A stretch of 64,000 nucleotides of DNA from Kribbella jejuensis (GTDB taxonomy: Bacteria > Actinomycetota > Actinomycetes > Propionibacteriales > Kribbellaceae), in assembly GCF_006715085.1 (NCBI RefSeq), contig NZ_VFMM01000001.1, positions 2,852,001 through 2,916,000 on the forward strand, given 5' to 3'. A program made the translations under genes and the position numbers. The notes beneath the pieces were generated by a model. The model saw only the letters and a program-made list of their open reading frames with translations, searched no databases and had not been told where the DNA came from. Position 1 is the first letter of the stretch; every line of letters starts with the position of its first letter. Shown one piece after another: positions 25,135 through 32,209 of this stretch.

Positions 25135-25778
25135 GGCGGCTCCTGTTGTTGCTGGTGGCAACTTCATTCCTGCTGTCGTCACCCGCCTGGGCCGCGGACG
25201 ATCCGCGAGTGAGCGGTGCGGTCGCGGCGTGGGCGCACGAGCCGTTGTATATCGACCCGGATTACACGTCGATTGCTGATGGCAACGAGATGCTCCGGGA
25301 GATCACCGCCGCGAAGGTGCCGGTGTTCGTGGCCGTCGTACCGACCGGCGAGTGGTTTCCGGAGAAGGGCGATACCGCGTTGCTGGCCGGGAGAATGGCC
25401 GCTGCCAACGGGAAGCCGGGCGTGTACGTCGTGATGGACGGCGACCGGACCTACGGCGTCGCGAACCAGGTCGCTGCTTATGCGCCGAGCTGGACGTATC
25501 CGGACGGCACGGAGACGCTGAGCCAACAGCTCCGGGGCTACCTCGACGGTGTCGAGCAGACCACGGACAGCACGCCGGAGCCGGCGCGGACGACTCCGAC
25601 GCCCACGCCAGTACCCGACTCGTCGTACTCCGACGGCGACAGGTTCACCGTCGGCAAGGCGCTCGCGAACGGCCTCGGCGGGACCGCGCTCGGGCTGATC
25701 GGCGGCGGCGTACTCGGCGGCATCGTACTGATCGTGGCGGCGATCGCCACCCCACGACGACGGAAGGAACGCTCGTGA
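25131..25778 (+). CDS. Paralog B: secreted domain with C-terminal TM, no cytoplasmic module
   Basis: 215 residues; ATG 25131 overlaps paralog A's stop as ATGA. Signal peptide (RLLLLLVATSFLLSSPAWA), then the same exported domain (EPLYIDPDYT, VPVFVAVVPTGEW, GKPGVYVVMDGDRTYG), a Thr/Pro-rich stalk (PEPARTTPTPTPVPD), and a Gly-rich TM helix (GLIGGGVLGGIVLIVAAIA) ending in RRRKERS. The entire Cys-His cytoplasmic region of its neighbours is missing. This looks like a natural short form rather than a frameshift, because the stop forms a clean GTGA overlap with paralog C. Probably acts with A and C in one complex (inference). Confidence 0.75.
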   Translation: MRRLLLLLVATSFLLSSPAWAADDPRVSGAVAAWAHEPLYIDPDYTSIADGNEMLREITAAKVPVFVAVVPTGEWFPEKGDTALLAGRMAAANGKPGVYVVMDGDRTYGVANQVAAYAPSWTYPDGTETLSQQLRGYLDGVEQTTDSTPEPARTTPTPTPVPDSSYSDGDRFTVGKALANGLGGTALGLIGGGVLGGIVLIVAAIATPRRRKERS

Positions 25779-27010
25779 AGGCCCGTCTATTCGCGTGTCT
25801 GGCTGTGACGTTGCTGGCGCTGCTGGGTGCGGCGCCGGCACAGGCTGCGCCGGCCGGCACGCCGGCGGAGCGGGCGCGCGAGATCGCGACCGCGTTGACG
25901 AAGGACCCGTTGTACGTCGACCCGGCGTACAAGACCGCGCTGCCCGCGAACCTGCGCGCCGATCTCTCGCAGAAGGCGTCCGCGCTTCCGTATCCGGCGT
26001 ACACGATCATCCTGCCGCTGACGCCGAGCGACGAGTTCCAGGGCCAGGAGAGCAACGTCCTCACGCTGGTGATGGACGCCCTCCGGAAACCTGGGTTGTA
26101 CGTCGTCGTGGACGGTGGGAGCCGCTTTCCTTGGTACGACACGAAGGACGTGCCGCAGCTGAGCGAGGAGAAGCTCGACGCGTCGCGGGAGCGTGCGCTC
26201 GACGACGAGGGGTACGACGCGGGGCCGACCGAGGTGGTGGCCCGGATGTACGAGCTGCTCGCCCAGCCGGGGATCCCGGGTGTGTCACCGCGGCCCACCT
26301 CCTCGGGTACGCCGGAGCGTGCCGCCGAGCCGGGTGGGCACGGGTGGATCGTCGCGGGGTCGATCGTCGGCGGGCTCGTCGTACTGATCGGACTCGGGCT
26401 GCTGATCGGGCGGCGGCGTGGTGGTTCGGCTCCGCGGCGCGAGAAGACGTTCCAGATTCCGCCGCATGTCGCCGCGACGGTGGCGGCCGAGCGGCGGCGG
26501 AAGCTGACGCGGGACACCACCGCGGAGCTCACCCGGCTCGGCTCGCAGCTCGCGGCGCTGCCCACGACGGCGGGTGCCGGGCTGGTTCATCAGCAGGCGG
26601 CGCTGGACGATCACGCTGCCGCTTCGAAGATCCTCGACTCGCCGTCGCCGGAGCTCGTCGATCTGGTCGGCGCGATGGTGCTGCTCGACAAGGGACGGCG
26701 CGAGTACGACGCTGCGGTTGCGATCGCGGCCGGGCGCCGCGCGGACGCCGTACCGGACCTGTGTGCGTTCAACCCGCTGCACGGGCGCGCGACCGGGCGA
26801 CCGACCAAGGTCGAGTCGGACGGCACGACGCTGACGCTGCCGTTGTGCACCGAATGCCGGCAGGCGCTGAAGCGCGGCGCAGCCCCCGCGTCCCTGCCCG
26901 GCAAGAACGGCCCCTACTGGTACGAAAACACCCTCTGGGCCCGAACCTTCTACGGCACCACCGACGAAGACCTCGCCTCCGCAGTATCCCGAGGCGACCT
27001 CCACCACTGA
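25775..27010 (+). CDS. Paralog C: secreted domain, TM, Cys-His cytoplasmic domain
   Basis: 411 residues from GTG 25775 (GTGA overlap with paralog B; GGAAGGAAC upstream). Signal peptide ending about APAQA, exported domain with DPLYVDPAY, YPAYTIILPLTP and RKPGLYVVVDGGS, then TM ~192-212 (VAGSIVGGLVVLIGLGLLIG). The cytoplasmic part has a helical region ~235-320 and Cys330-x5-His336 with Cys358-x2-Cys361, then PYW. The C-x-F-[DN]-P-x-H, CxxC..RG..P and PYW elements align with paralog A, showing duplication of the whole architecture. Last gene of the operon; a tandem-repeat tract and a terminator follow. Confidence 0.75.
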   Translation: MKARLFACLAVTLLALLGAAPAQAAPAGTPAERAREIATALTKDPLYVDPAYKTALPANLRADLSQKASALPYPAYTIILPLTPSDEFQGQESNVLTLVMDALRKPGLYVVVDGGSRFPWYDTKDVPQLSEEKLDASRERALDDEGYDAGPTEVVARMYELLAQPGIPGVSPRPTSSGTPERAAEPGGHGWIVAGSIVGGLVVLIGLGLLIGRRRGGSAPRREKTFQIPPHVAATVAAERRRKLTRDTTAELTRLGSQLAALPTTAGAGLVHQQAALDDHAAASKILDSPSPELVDLVGAMVLLDKGRREYDAAVAIAAGRRADAVPDLCAFNPLHGRATGRPTKVESDGTTLTLPLCTECRQALKRGAAPASLPGKNGPYWYENTLWARTFYGTTDEDLASAVSRGDLHH

Positions 27011-27341
27011 CAAACCCCGACGCAACCACCCACACCACCGGCTCGCCGTACACACCCCCACCACCGACTCCCCCCTGCGCCGCACACACCCCGCACCACC
27101 CACTCCCCCCTTGCACCGCACACACCCCGCACCACCCACTCCCCGCTGCGCCGCACATACACCCCGCACCACCAACTCCCCGCTGCGCCGCACATACACC
27201 CCGCACCACCAACTCCCCGCTGCGCCGCACACACACCTCGCACCACCGACTCGGCGCCGCGCCGCACATACCCCACCCCTACCACCGGCTCCGCGCTGCG
27301 CCGCACACACCCGCACCACCGGCTCCGCGCTGCGCCCCACA
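27011..27341. repeat. Tandem repeat tract, ~37-bp unit
   Basis: From about 27,050 to 27,340 a C-rich unit (core ACCCCGCACCACC, then a CTCCCC / GCTGCGCCGCACA part) is repeated about eight times. Successive unit starts at 27088, 27124, 27161 and 27198 are 36-37 bp apart, and later units are more diverged. There are no unique spacers, so this is a minisatellite and not CRISPR. The whole 27,011-27,511 interval otherwise holds only the following terminator and the next gene's promoter. Confidence 0.8.
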
Positions 27342-27379
27342 CCCCCGCCCCCGAGCGAAGCGAGGGGGCGGGGGCTTTT
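27342..27379 (+). terminator. Strong Rho-independent terminator
   Basis: CCCCCGCCCCC (27342-27352) pairs with GGGGGCGGGGG (27364-27374), followed by CTTTT. It ends the three-paralog operon after the repeat tract. Confidence 0.88.
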
Positions 27380-27511
27380 GGCTTTGCTTGTAAAGGCCAT
27401 CCCTGAGGAAGGCTCAGGGACGGGTCGGGGGATGTGCCGGATTCTAGGTGGCCGCCCCGGCACCTACTGTCGGTGGCGACAACGTGGGTGGGGCTCGAGA
27501 AGAGGCGGACG

Positions 27512-28282
27512 ATGGCGGAGAACAAGCAGCTCGGGATCATCCTGCTGGTGGCGGCGGCCGGGCTGGCGTTCTGGCAGTTCGGGGACCGGGACTCCGACGA
27601 GACCCACCAGATCACCGACAAGATCACCACCGTCCAGCTCGCGGCCGGCCACTCGGACATCACGATCAAGGTGTCCGACGACGACCGGACGAGCGTGCGG
27701 GAGAAGCGCAAGTTCTGGTTCTTCAAGCACGGTGACGCGTACTCGGTGAACGATGGGACGCTGAAGCTCGACGGCGACTGCGGCTGGCAGTGCAGCGCCG
27801 ACTACGAGGTCACCGTCCCTCGCGGCACCAAGGTGACCGGCGAGAACAGCAGCGGCGACATCCAGATCAGCGGCGTCGCCGGGATCGACGCCAAGTCCAC
27901 GTCCGGCAAGATCGAACTCCGCGACGTCGAGGGCGACGTCAACCTGCACGTCACCTCCGGCGACGTCTCCGTCCACGGCCTCAACGGCAAACTCGACGTC
28001 AAGGCGAACTCCGGCGACATCGAGGCCAAGGACCTCAAGGGCGGCCCGGTCAACGTCGAGACCACCTCCGGCGACATGGAACTGACCCTCGCCGAGGCCA
28101 ACGACGTAACCGCCAAGGGCACCAGCGGGGACATCGAGATCCGCACCCCTGGCACGGACTACAAGACCAGCCTCGACTCCCAGCACGGCGACATCGAGAC
28201 CAACCTCGCCAACAACACGGCCGGAACCCACACCATCACCGCCACCACAACCTCCGGCGACATAGAACTCCGCTCGGAGTAG
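27512..28282 (+). CDS. Membrane-anchored DUF4097-type repeat protein
   Basis: 256 residues from ATG 27512 (AGAGG 7-8 bp upstream). A single N-terminal TM/signal anchor (LGIILLVAAAGLAFWQFG) puts the rest outside the membrane. After a lead-in domain containing CGWQCSADYEV (a possible disulfide), residues ~120-256 are repeats of the TSGDI/NSGDI type (NSSGDIQISG, TSGDVSVHG, TTSGDMELT, GTSGDIEIR, TTSGDIELRSE), predicted to stack as a beta-solenoid. It is the second DUF4097 protein of the window, but unlike the first it is anchored in the membrane. Function unestablished. Confidence 0.8.
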   Translation: MAENKQLGIILLVAAAGLAFWQFGDRDSDETHQITDKITTVQLAAGHSDITIKVSDDDRTSVREKRKFWFFKHGDAYSVNDGTLKLDGDCGWQCSADYEVTVPRGTKVTGENSSGDIQISGVAGIDAKSTSGKIELRDVEGDVNLHVTSGDVSVHGLNGKLDVKANSGDIEAKDLKGGPVNVETTSGDMELTLAEANDVTAKGTSGDIEIRTPGTDYKTSLDSQHGDIETNLANNTAGTHTITATTTSGDIELRSE

Positions 28283-28305
28283 GCCCCCACGCCACCCCCG
28301 CGCGA

Positions 28306-28364
28306 CTACTCGGTGACGTCGCGGTGGTGTTCTTCGACCACCCGGTATTCCTCTTCGACGGCCG
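28306..28364. repeat. 59-bp direct repeat, copy 1 (non-coding)
   Basis: Identical over 59 bp to 28423-28481. It begins CTACTCGGTGACGTCGCGGT and ends TTCCTCTTCGACGGCCG. This copy lies downstream of the DUF4097 gene and is a detached duplicate of the DUF6458 gene's 3' end including its stop. Confidence 0.9.
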
Positions 28365-28422
28365 CAACCCACACCATTCCCCCCGCAAACCTCCGGGCGA
28401 CAGCCAACCCCGCGAGAAGTAG

Positions 28423-28481
28423 CTACTCGGTGACGTCGCGGTGGTGTTCTTCGACCACCCGGTATTCCTCTTCGACGGCCG
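28423..28481. repeat. 59-bp direct repeat, copy 2 (3' end of the DUF6458 gene)
   Basis: The copy in its original place: it encodes, on the minus strand, the last residues (AVEEEYRVVEEHHRDVTE) and stop of the small membrane protein. Offset from copy 1 is 117 bp. Confidence 0.9.
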
Positions 28482-28671
28482 GGTCGATGGCGTTGGTTTC
28501 GACGCGGCGGCGGCGGTTGGTGATGTAGAACGAGAGCACGATGCCGGCCGCTCCGGCCAGCAGCAGGATGAAGCCGACGACCTGAAGGTTGACGGCGTCC
28601 CAACTGTCTCGCACGGCAAACGCCAGTACGGCGCCTACCACCATCAGAAAGATGCCCACACCGATACTCAT
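28423..28671 (-). CDS. DUF6458-like two-TM membrane protein
   Basis: 82 residues from ATG 28671 (GAGGAC 5-6 bp upstream). Two TM helices (IGVGIFLMVVGAVLAFAV and VVGFILLLAGAAGIVLSFYI) are joined by a short RDSWDAVNLQ loop and followed by a basic patch and an acidic cytoplasmic tail. MSIGVGIF..GAILAFAV..D.WDAVNLQ is the signature of the DUF6458 family, small actinobacterial membrane proteins of unknown role. Its final 59 bp are duplicated just downstream. Assignment to the family is by memory but strong. Confidence 0.82.
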   Translation of the reverse strand: MSIGVGIFLMVVGAVLAFAVRDSWDAVNLQVVGFILLLAGAAGIVLSFYITNRRRRVETNAIDPAVEEEYRVVEEHHRDVTE

Positions 28672-28751
28672 CGGAGTCCTCGCTTCCAGCGGCCGCGGCT
28701 GTCTGACGACCTCCCTGTACCCCACCCCCAACCCAAAAGATGCCTCCGCGG

Positions 28752-30566
28752 CTACTTGGCGCCGGACAGCACCAACTCCAGCCGGTTGGCGCCGCCGGGG
28801 GTGACGGTCACCGGGACGCCCCAGTCCTGGCGGTGCATGTGACAGGCCGGGAACTCGACTTCGGCGGAGTCGTCGCACGAGACGGCCTGGACGGCGACAT
28901 GCAGTACGCCGGAGCCGGCGTGCGGGTCGATGACGAGCCGGCGTACCAGGTCCGTGGAATCGCCGGCGCCCTCGCGGAGCAGGTTGTCCGGAGTGGCGGA
29001 GACGAGCAACCGGGTCGACGGGCCGTACCGGTCGTCCAGCTTCTGACCGGGCGGCGGCGTGAAGACGACCTCCAACGTCACCTCGCCGGCGGCCAGCTCC
29101 ATCGGTGGACGCTGCGTCCGGGTACTGAACTCGTCCGCGACCGCAGACGCGCCGAGCGGGATGCGGGTCAGCCGATGCGCGGCGGACTCGACCACCAGCA
29201 GCTCATTGCCGACGACAACGGCTCCGCTCGGCTCGGCCAGCCCGGTAGCCATCGTCTCGACGGTCTCGGTCGACGGGTCGTACCGCCGGACGGCGCCGTT
29301 GTACGTATCGGCGATCGCCACCGACCCGTCCGGCAGTACGGCCACACCGAGCGGATGCTGCAGCAACGCCTCGCTCGCCTTGCCGTCGCGCAACCCGAAG
29401 TCGAACAGCCCGGTCCCGACCGCAGTGTGTACCCCGGCCTCGTCGACCCACCGCAGCGCCGAGATCTCGGAGTCAGCGAGCCACAACCGCTCCCCGTCCG
29501 CCGCGAGCCCACTCGTCTGCGCGAACCACGCCTCGTCGAGCGCCCCGTCCTTCAACCCCTCGTTCGTCGTACCGGCAGCAACCTCGGTCACGCCGCTGAA
29601 CGGATCGAACGTCCACAGCTGATGCACACCAGCCATCGCGATCCACACCTTGCCGCCCCACCACGCGACATCCCACGGCGAACTCAGTACGTCGGTGCCG
29701 TCACCGTCCATCCACTGCTTGCCGGTCCCGACGAGCGTCGTCACCTCGCCGCTCTGCAGGTGGATCCCGCGGAGCGCGTGATTGACCGTGTCGGCCACGA
29801 CCACGTCGTACCCGGTCCGGGCCGCGATGTCGTCCGGGAGCACCACCAGTCCGTTCGGCTCGGAGAAACGTGCCTCGGAGGCGCCGCCGTCCACGAAACC
29901 ACGCTCGCCGGTACCGATCCGCCGTACGACGGTCGTCGCGTCGGCGGCCAGCTCCACGATGCTGTGGTTACCGGCGTCCGCCACCAGGAAGCCGTTGTCG
30001 AGAGCAACCACCTTCGCCGGGAACCGCAGGTCGGTCGGCTCGGCCACCGGCGCGACGTACGGCGACGTGCCGCGCGTCAACGTCCCCGCCGCCTCATGCT
30101 CGGGGATCAACTCGGACAGCAGCGCGTCCAACGCGTGCAGATGCCCTTCGCCCGAGTACTGCGCGACGATGTACCCGTTCGGATCCACCAGCACCAGCGT
30201 CGGCCAGGCTCGCGCCGTGTAGTTCTGCCAGGTCACGAGCTCCGGATCGTCCAGCACCGGATGCCCCACCTCGTACCGCTCGACGGCGGCCCGAACCGCC
30301 GCCTCCTCACCCTCATGCGCGAACTTGGGCGAATGCACACCCACGATCACCAGCGCATCGCCGTACTTGTCCTCCAACGGCCGCAACTCGTCCAGCACAT
30401 GCAGACAGTTGATGCAACAGAACGTCCAAAAATCGAGCAATAAGTGACGACCCCGAAAGTCCGCAATCGAGTACGCCCTGCCACCGGTGTTCAACCAGGT
30501 GCGGCCGCGAAGCTCGGGAGCGCGGACAAGAGGACGGCGCCTACCGGGAACGGGAACAGAAGTCAC
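28752..30566 (-). CDS. Thioredoxin-like/NHL-repeat protein
   Basis: 604 residues from GTG 30566. The N-terminal ~170 residues are a TlpA-type thioredoxin-like domain with active-site region FWTFCCINCLH (CxxC as CINC). Residues ~180-450 hold NHL propeller blades (for example GLVVLPDDIAARTGYDVVVADTVNHALRGI-type units), and the rest is a beta-rich C-terminal domain. No export signal is visible, so it is likely cytosolic or membrane-associated by another route. A redox or stress role is usual for the family but not demonstrated. The GTG overlaps the stop of the serine integrase gene (GTGA), an odd coupling given the integrase's mobile nature. Confidence 0.88.
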   Translation of the reverse strand: MTSVPVPGRRRPLVRAPELRGRTWLNTGGRAYSIADFRGRHLLLDFWTFCCINCLHVLDELRPLEDKYGDALVIVGVHSPKFAHEGEEAAVRAAVERYEVGHPVLDDPELVTWQNYTARAWPTLVLVDPNGYIVAQYSGEGHLHALDALLSELIPEHEAAGTLTRGTSPYVAPVAEPTDLRFPAKVVALDNGFLVADAGNHSIVELAADATTVVRRIGTGERGFVDGGASEARFSEPNGLVVLPDDIAARTGYDVVVADTVNHALRGIHLQSGEVTTLVGTGKQWMDGDGTDVLSSPWDVAWWGGKVWIAMAGVHQLWTFDPFSGVTEVAAGTTNEGLKDGALDEAWFAQTSGLAADGERLWLADSEISALRWVDEAGVHTAVGTGLFDFGLRDGKASEALLQHPLGVAVLPDGSVAIADTYNGAVRRYDPSTETVETMATGLAEPSGAVVVGNELLVVESAAHRLTRIPLGASAVADEFSTRTQRPPMELAAGEVTLEVVFTPPPGQKLDDRYGPSTRLLVSATPDNLLREGAGDSTDLVRRLVIDPHAGSGVLHVAVQAVSCDDSAEVEFPACHMHRQDWGVPVTVTPGGANRLELVLSGAK

Positions 30567-32113
30567 AGAACCATTGTCGCCGAACCTTCAAGAGGTCCGG
30601 CCCAGGTGATCACCAGACGATCGTCCGCAACGAAACGCGCACCGCGTCGTCCCTGCGACACACTGATGAAGTCGATCGCCAGTTGCAGCAGGCCTCTGCG
30701 CTCACAAACATTCGCCTCTGACCACTTCTTCTCCCGGAGCACCGGGTCACAGATCCATCCGGTGTCGAGGGTCGGCGTCGGCAGATTTTCCAAGGTTGAT
30801 TCGAGCTCACAGATGCGACGAGACACCGCCTCGTGGAGTTGCAGAAACCGGGTGCGGTCGACGATCCGCCGTACGTAGTAGTCCTGTTCAAGTCCCGCGA
30901 GTGAGGTCCGCTGATCACGCAGCGCGGCCACGAGCGCCGTCCGGCGACGCGCCGCCTCGGGATCAACGATTTCCGCCAGACGTTCGAGAATCGCTTGCAT
31001 CAACGGATGCCCGTCCTCGAGCTCATCCAAGCGGTCCATCCATAACTGCATCACGGTGGCATCCAACGTTGGCTGATACGCCCCACCGGGTGCCGGGCAG
31101 TCACGACCGAGCCGCAGTGACTGGCAGCGGTACGAGTTGCCTTGTTTGCTCATCCGTTCGGCGCATCCGGCGCAGCGCAACAAGCCGGTCAGCAGGTATG
31201 CGCTGCCAGGAGCACGACGGCCCTGTCGTACGCCGTACTTCGACAGCCTGGTCCGCTGCTCGAACAGAGCCGCGATACTGAGCTGCTCTGCAGGTGTGAT
31301 CAGCGGCGGTTGCCCGGGCGCCATGACTGACACAGGTTCGCCGGTGCGTGGGTCGATCCACGGACGGACCACTCCGCTGTAACGGCCGTCGGCGTACTTG
31401 ATTGTCTCCGGCAACAGTCCTCCGATGGTGGGCGACCGGAGGAGTTGCGCGATCGTGCCGACTCCCCAGCTGCCACCTCGTGGCGCCCGAATACCTTCGG
31501 CGTTCAGCCACCGTGCCACCTCGACGAGCGAGGAGCCTCGAAGGATCCGGTCAGCGATCTGCCGAACGACGGGTCCGGTCACTGGGTCGATCGCGAGTTG
31601 TCCATCACGAACAACGAGACCGTACGGCGGTGCGCCACCCACCCAGCGACCCTGTGAACGCAAGTACGTTTTGGCCGACCGAACGCGTAGGCCCAAGTTG
31701 ACCGACTCGGACCGCGCATGCTCGGCGAGCAATTCCAGCAGTCGGCGATCGGAAGTGTCCGAGGTGTCGAGGCCGTCCTGGACGGAGACCAGACGACCGC
31801 CGACCGCGCCGATGGTCTGCAGGAACTCCCCGACCTTTCCGATCCCCTGCCTGGAGAGCCGATCGAGCTTCCACACCACGAGCGTTCCGACCACACCGGA
31901 TGACACGGCCGCCAGTGCGTCTCTGAGTCCCTGACGACGGCCTGCGGCATCGAGGAACGCGGAGTGGCCACGGTCGATGTGAGTTCGCCGCACCGTCAAT
32001 CCCTGGTCGCTGGCCCAACTTCGGCAATCGGCTTCCTGTCGTTCGATTGCTGTCTGTCCGGGCCGGTCGACGGAGACGCGCAGGTACAAGTCGGCGTACT
32101 GGTTCCTCGTCAT
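30563..32113 (-). CDS. Large serine recombinase/integrase
   Basis: 516 residues from ATG 32113. The N-terminal resolvase domain has catalytic Ser14 in YLRVSVD and the arginine-bearing LVVWKLDRLSRQGIG. The recombinase domain follows (GGAPPYGLVVRDG, IADRILRGSSLVEVARWLNAEGI), then a zinc ribbon (LRCAGCAERM..YRCQSL..RDCP) and a coiled-coil/C-terminal part (~385-440). This is the layout of phage/ICE integrases that recombine attP with attB. No capsid, replication, excisionase or conjugation genes adjoin it, so it is a solitary integrase or the remnant of a deleted element. Attachment sites could not be identified. Confidence 0.92.
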   Translation of the reverse strand: MTRNQYADLYLRVSVDRPGQTAIERQEADCRSWASDQGLTVRRTHIDRGHSAFLDAAGRRQGLRDALAAVSSGVVGTLVVWKLDRLSRQGIGKVGEFLQTIGAVGGRLVSVQDGLDTSDTSDRRLLELLAEHARSESVNLGLRVRSAKTYLRSQGRWVGGAPPYGLVVRDGQLAIDPVTGPVVRQIADRILRGSSLVEVARWLNAEGIRAPRGGSWGVGTIAQLLRSPTIGGLLPETIKYADGRYSGVVRPWIDPRTGEPVSVMAPGQPPLITPAEQLSIAALFEQRTRLSKYGVRQGRRAPGSAYLLTGLLRCAGCAERMSKQGNSYRCQSLRLGRDCPAPGGAYQPTLDATVMQLWMDRLDELEDGHPLMQAILERLAEIVDPEAARRRTALVAALRDQRTSLAGLEQDYYVRRIVDRTRFLQLHEAVSRRICELESTLENLPTPTLDTGWICDPVLREKKWSEANVCERRGLLQLAIDFISVSQGRRGARFVADDRLVITWAGPLEGSATMVL

Positions 32114-32209
32114 CGTCTGCGCCCCCAGAAAGCCCTGATCTGCGGCAAGAGTCGCCGTTGAACAGGTCTATCGGACGCTTCCGACATTCCTGCCAGGACG
32201 TGGTAACGA

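Noticed and set aside
27050..27341. CRISPR-like regular repeats
   Set aside because: Units are contiguous and degenerate, with no unique spacers and no cas genes; it is a minisatellite.
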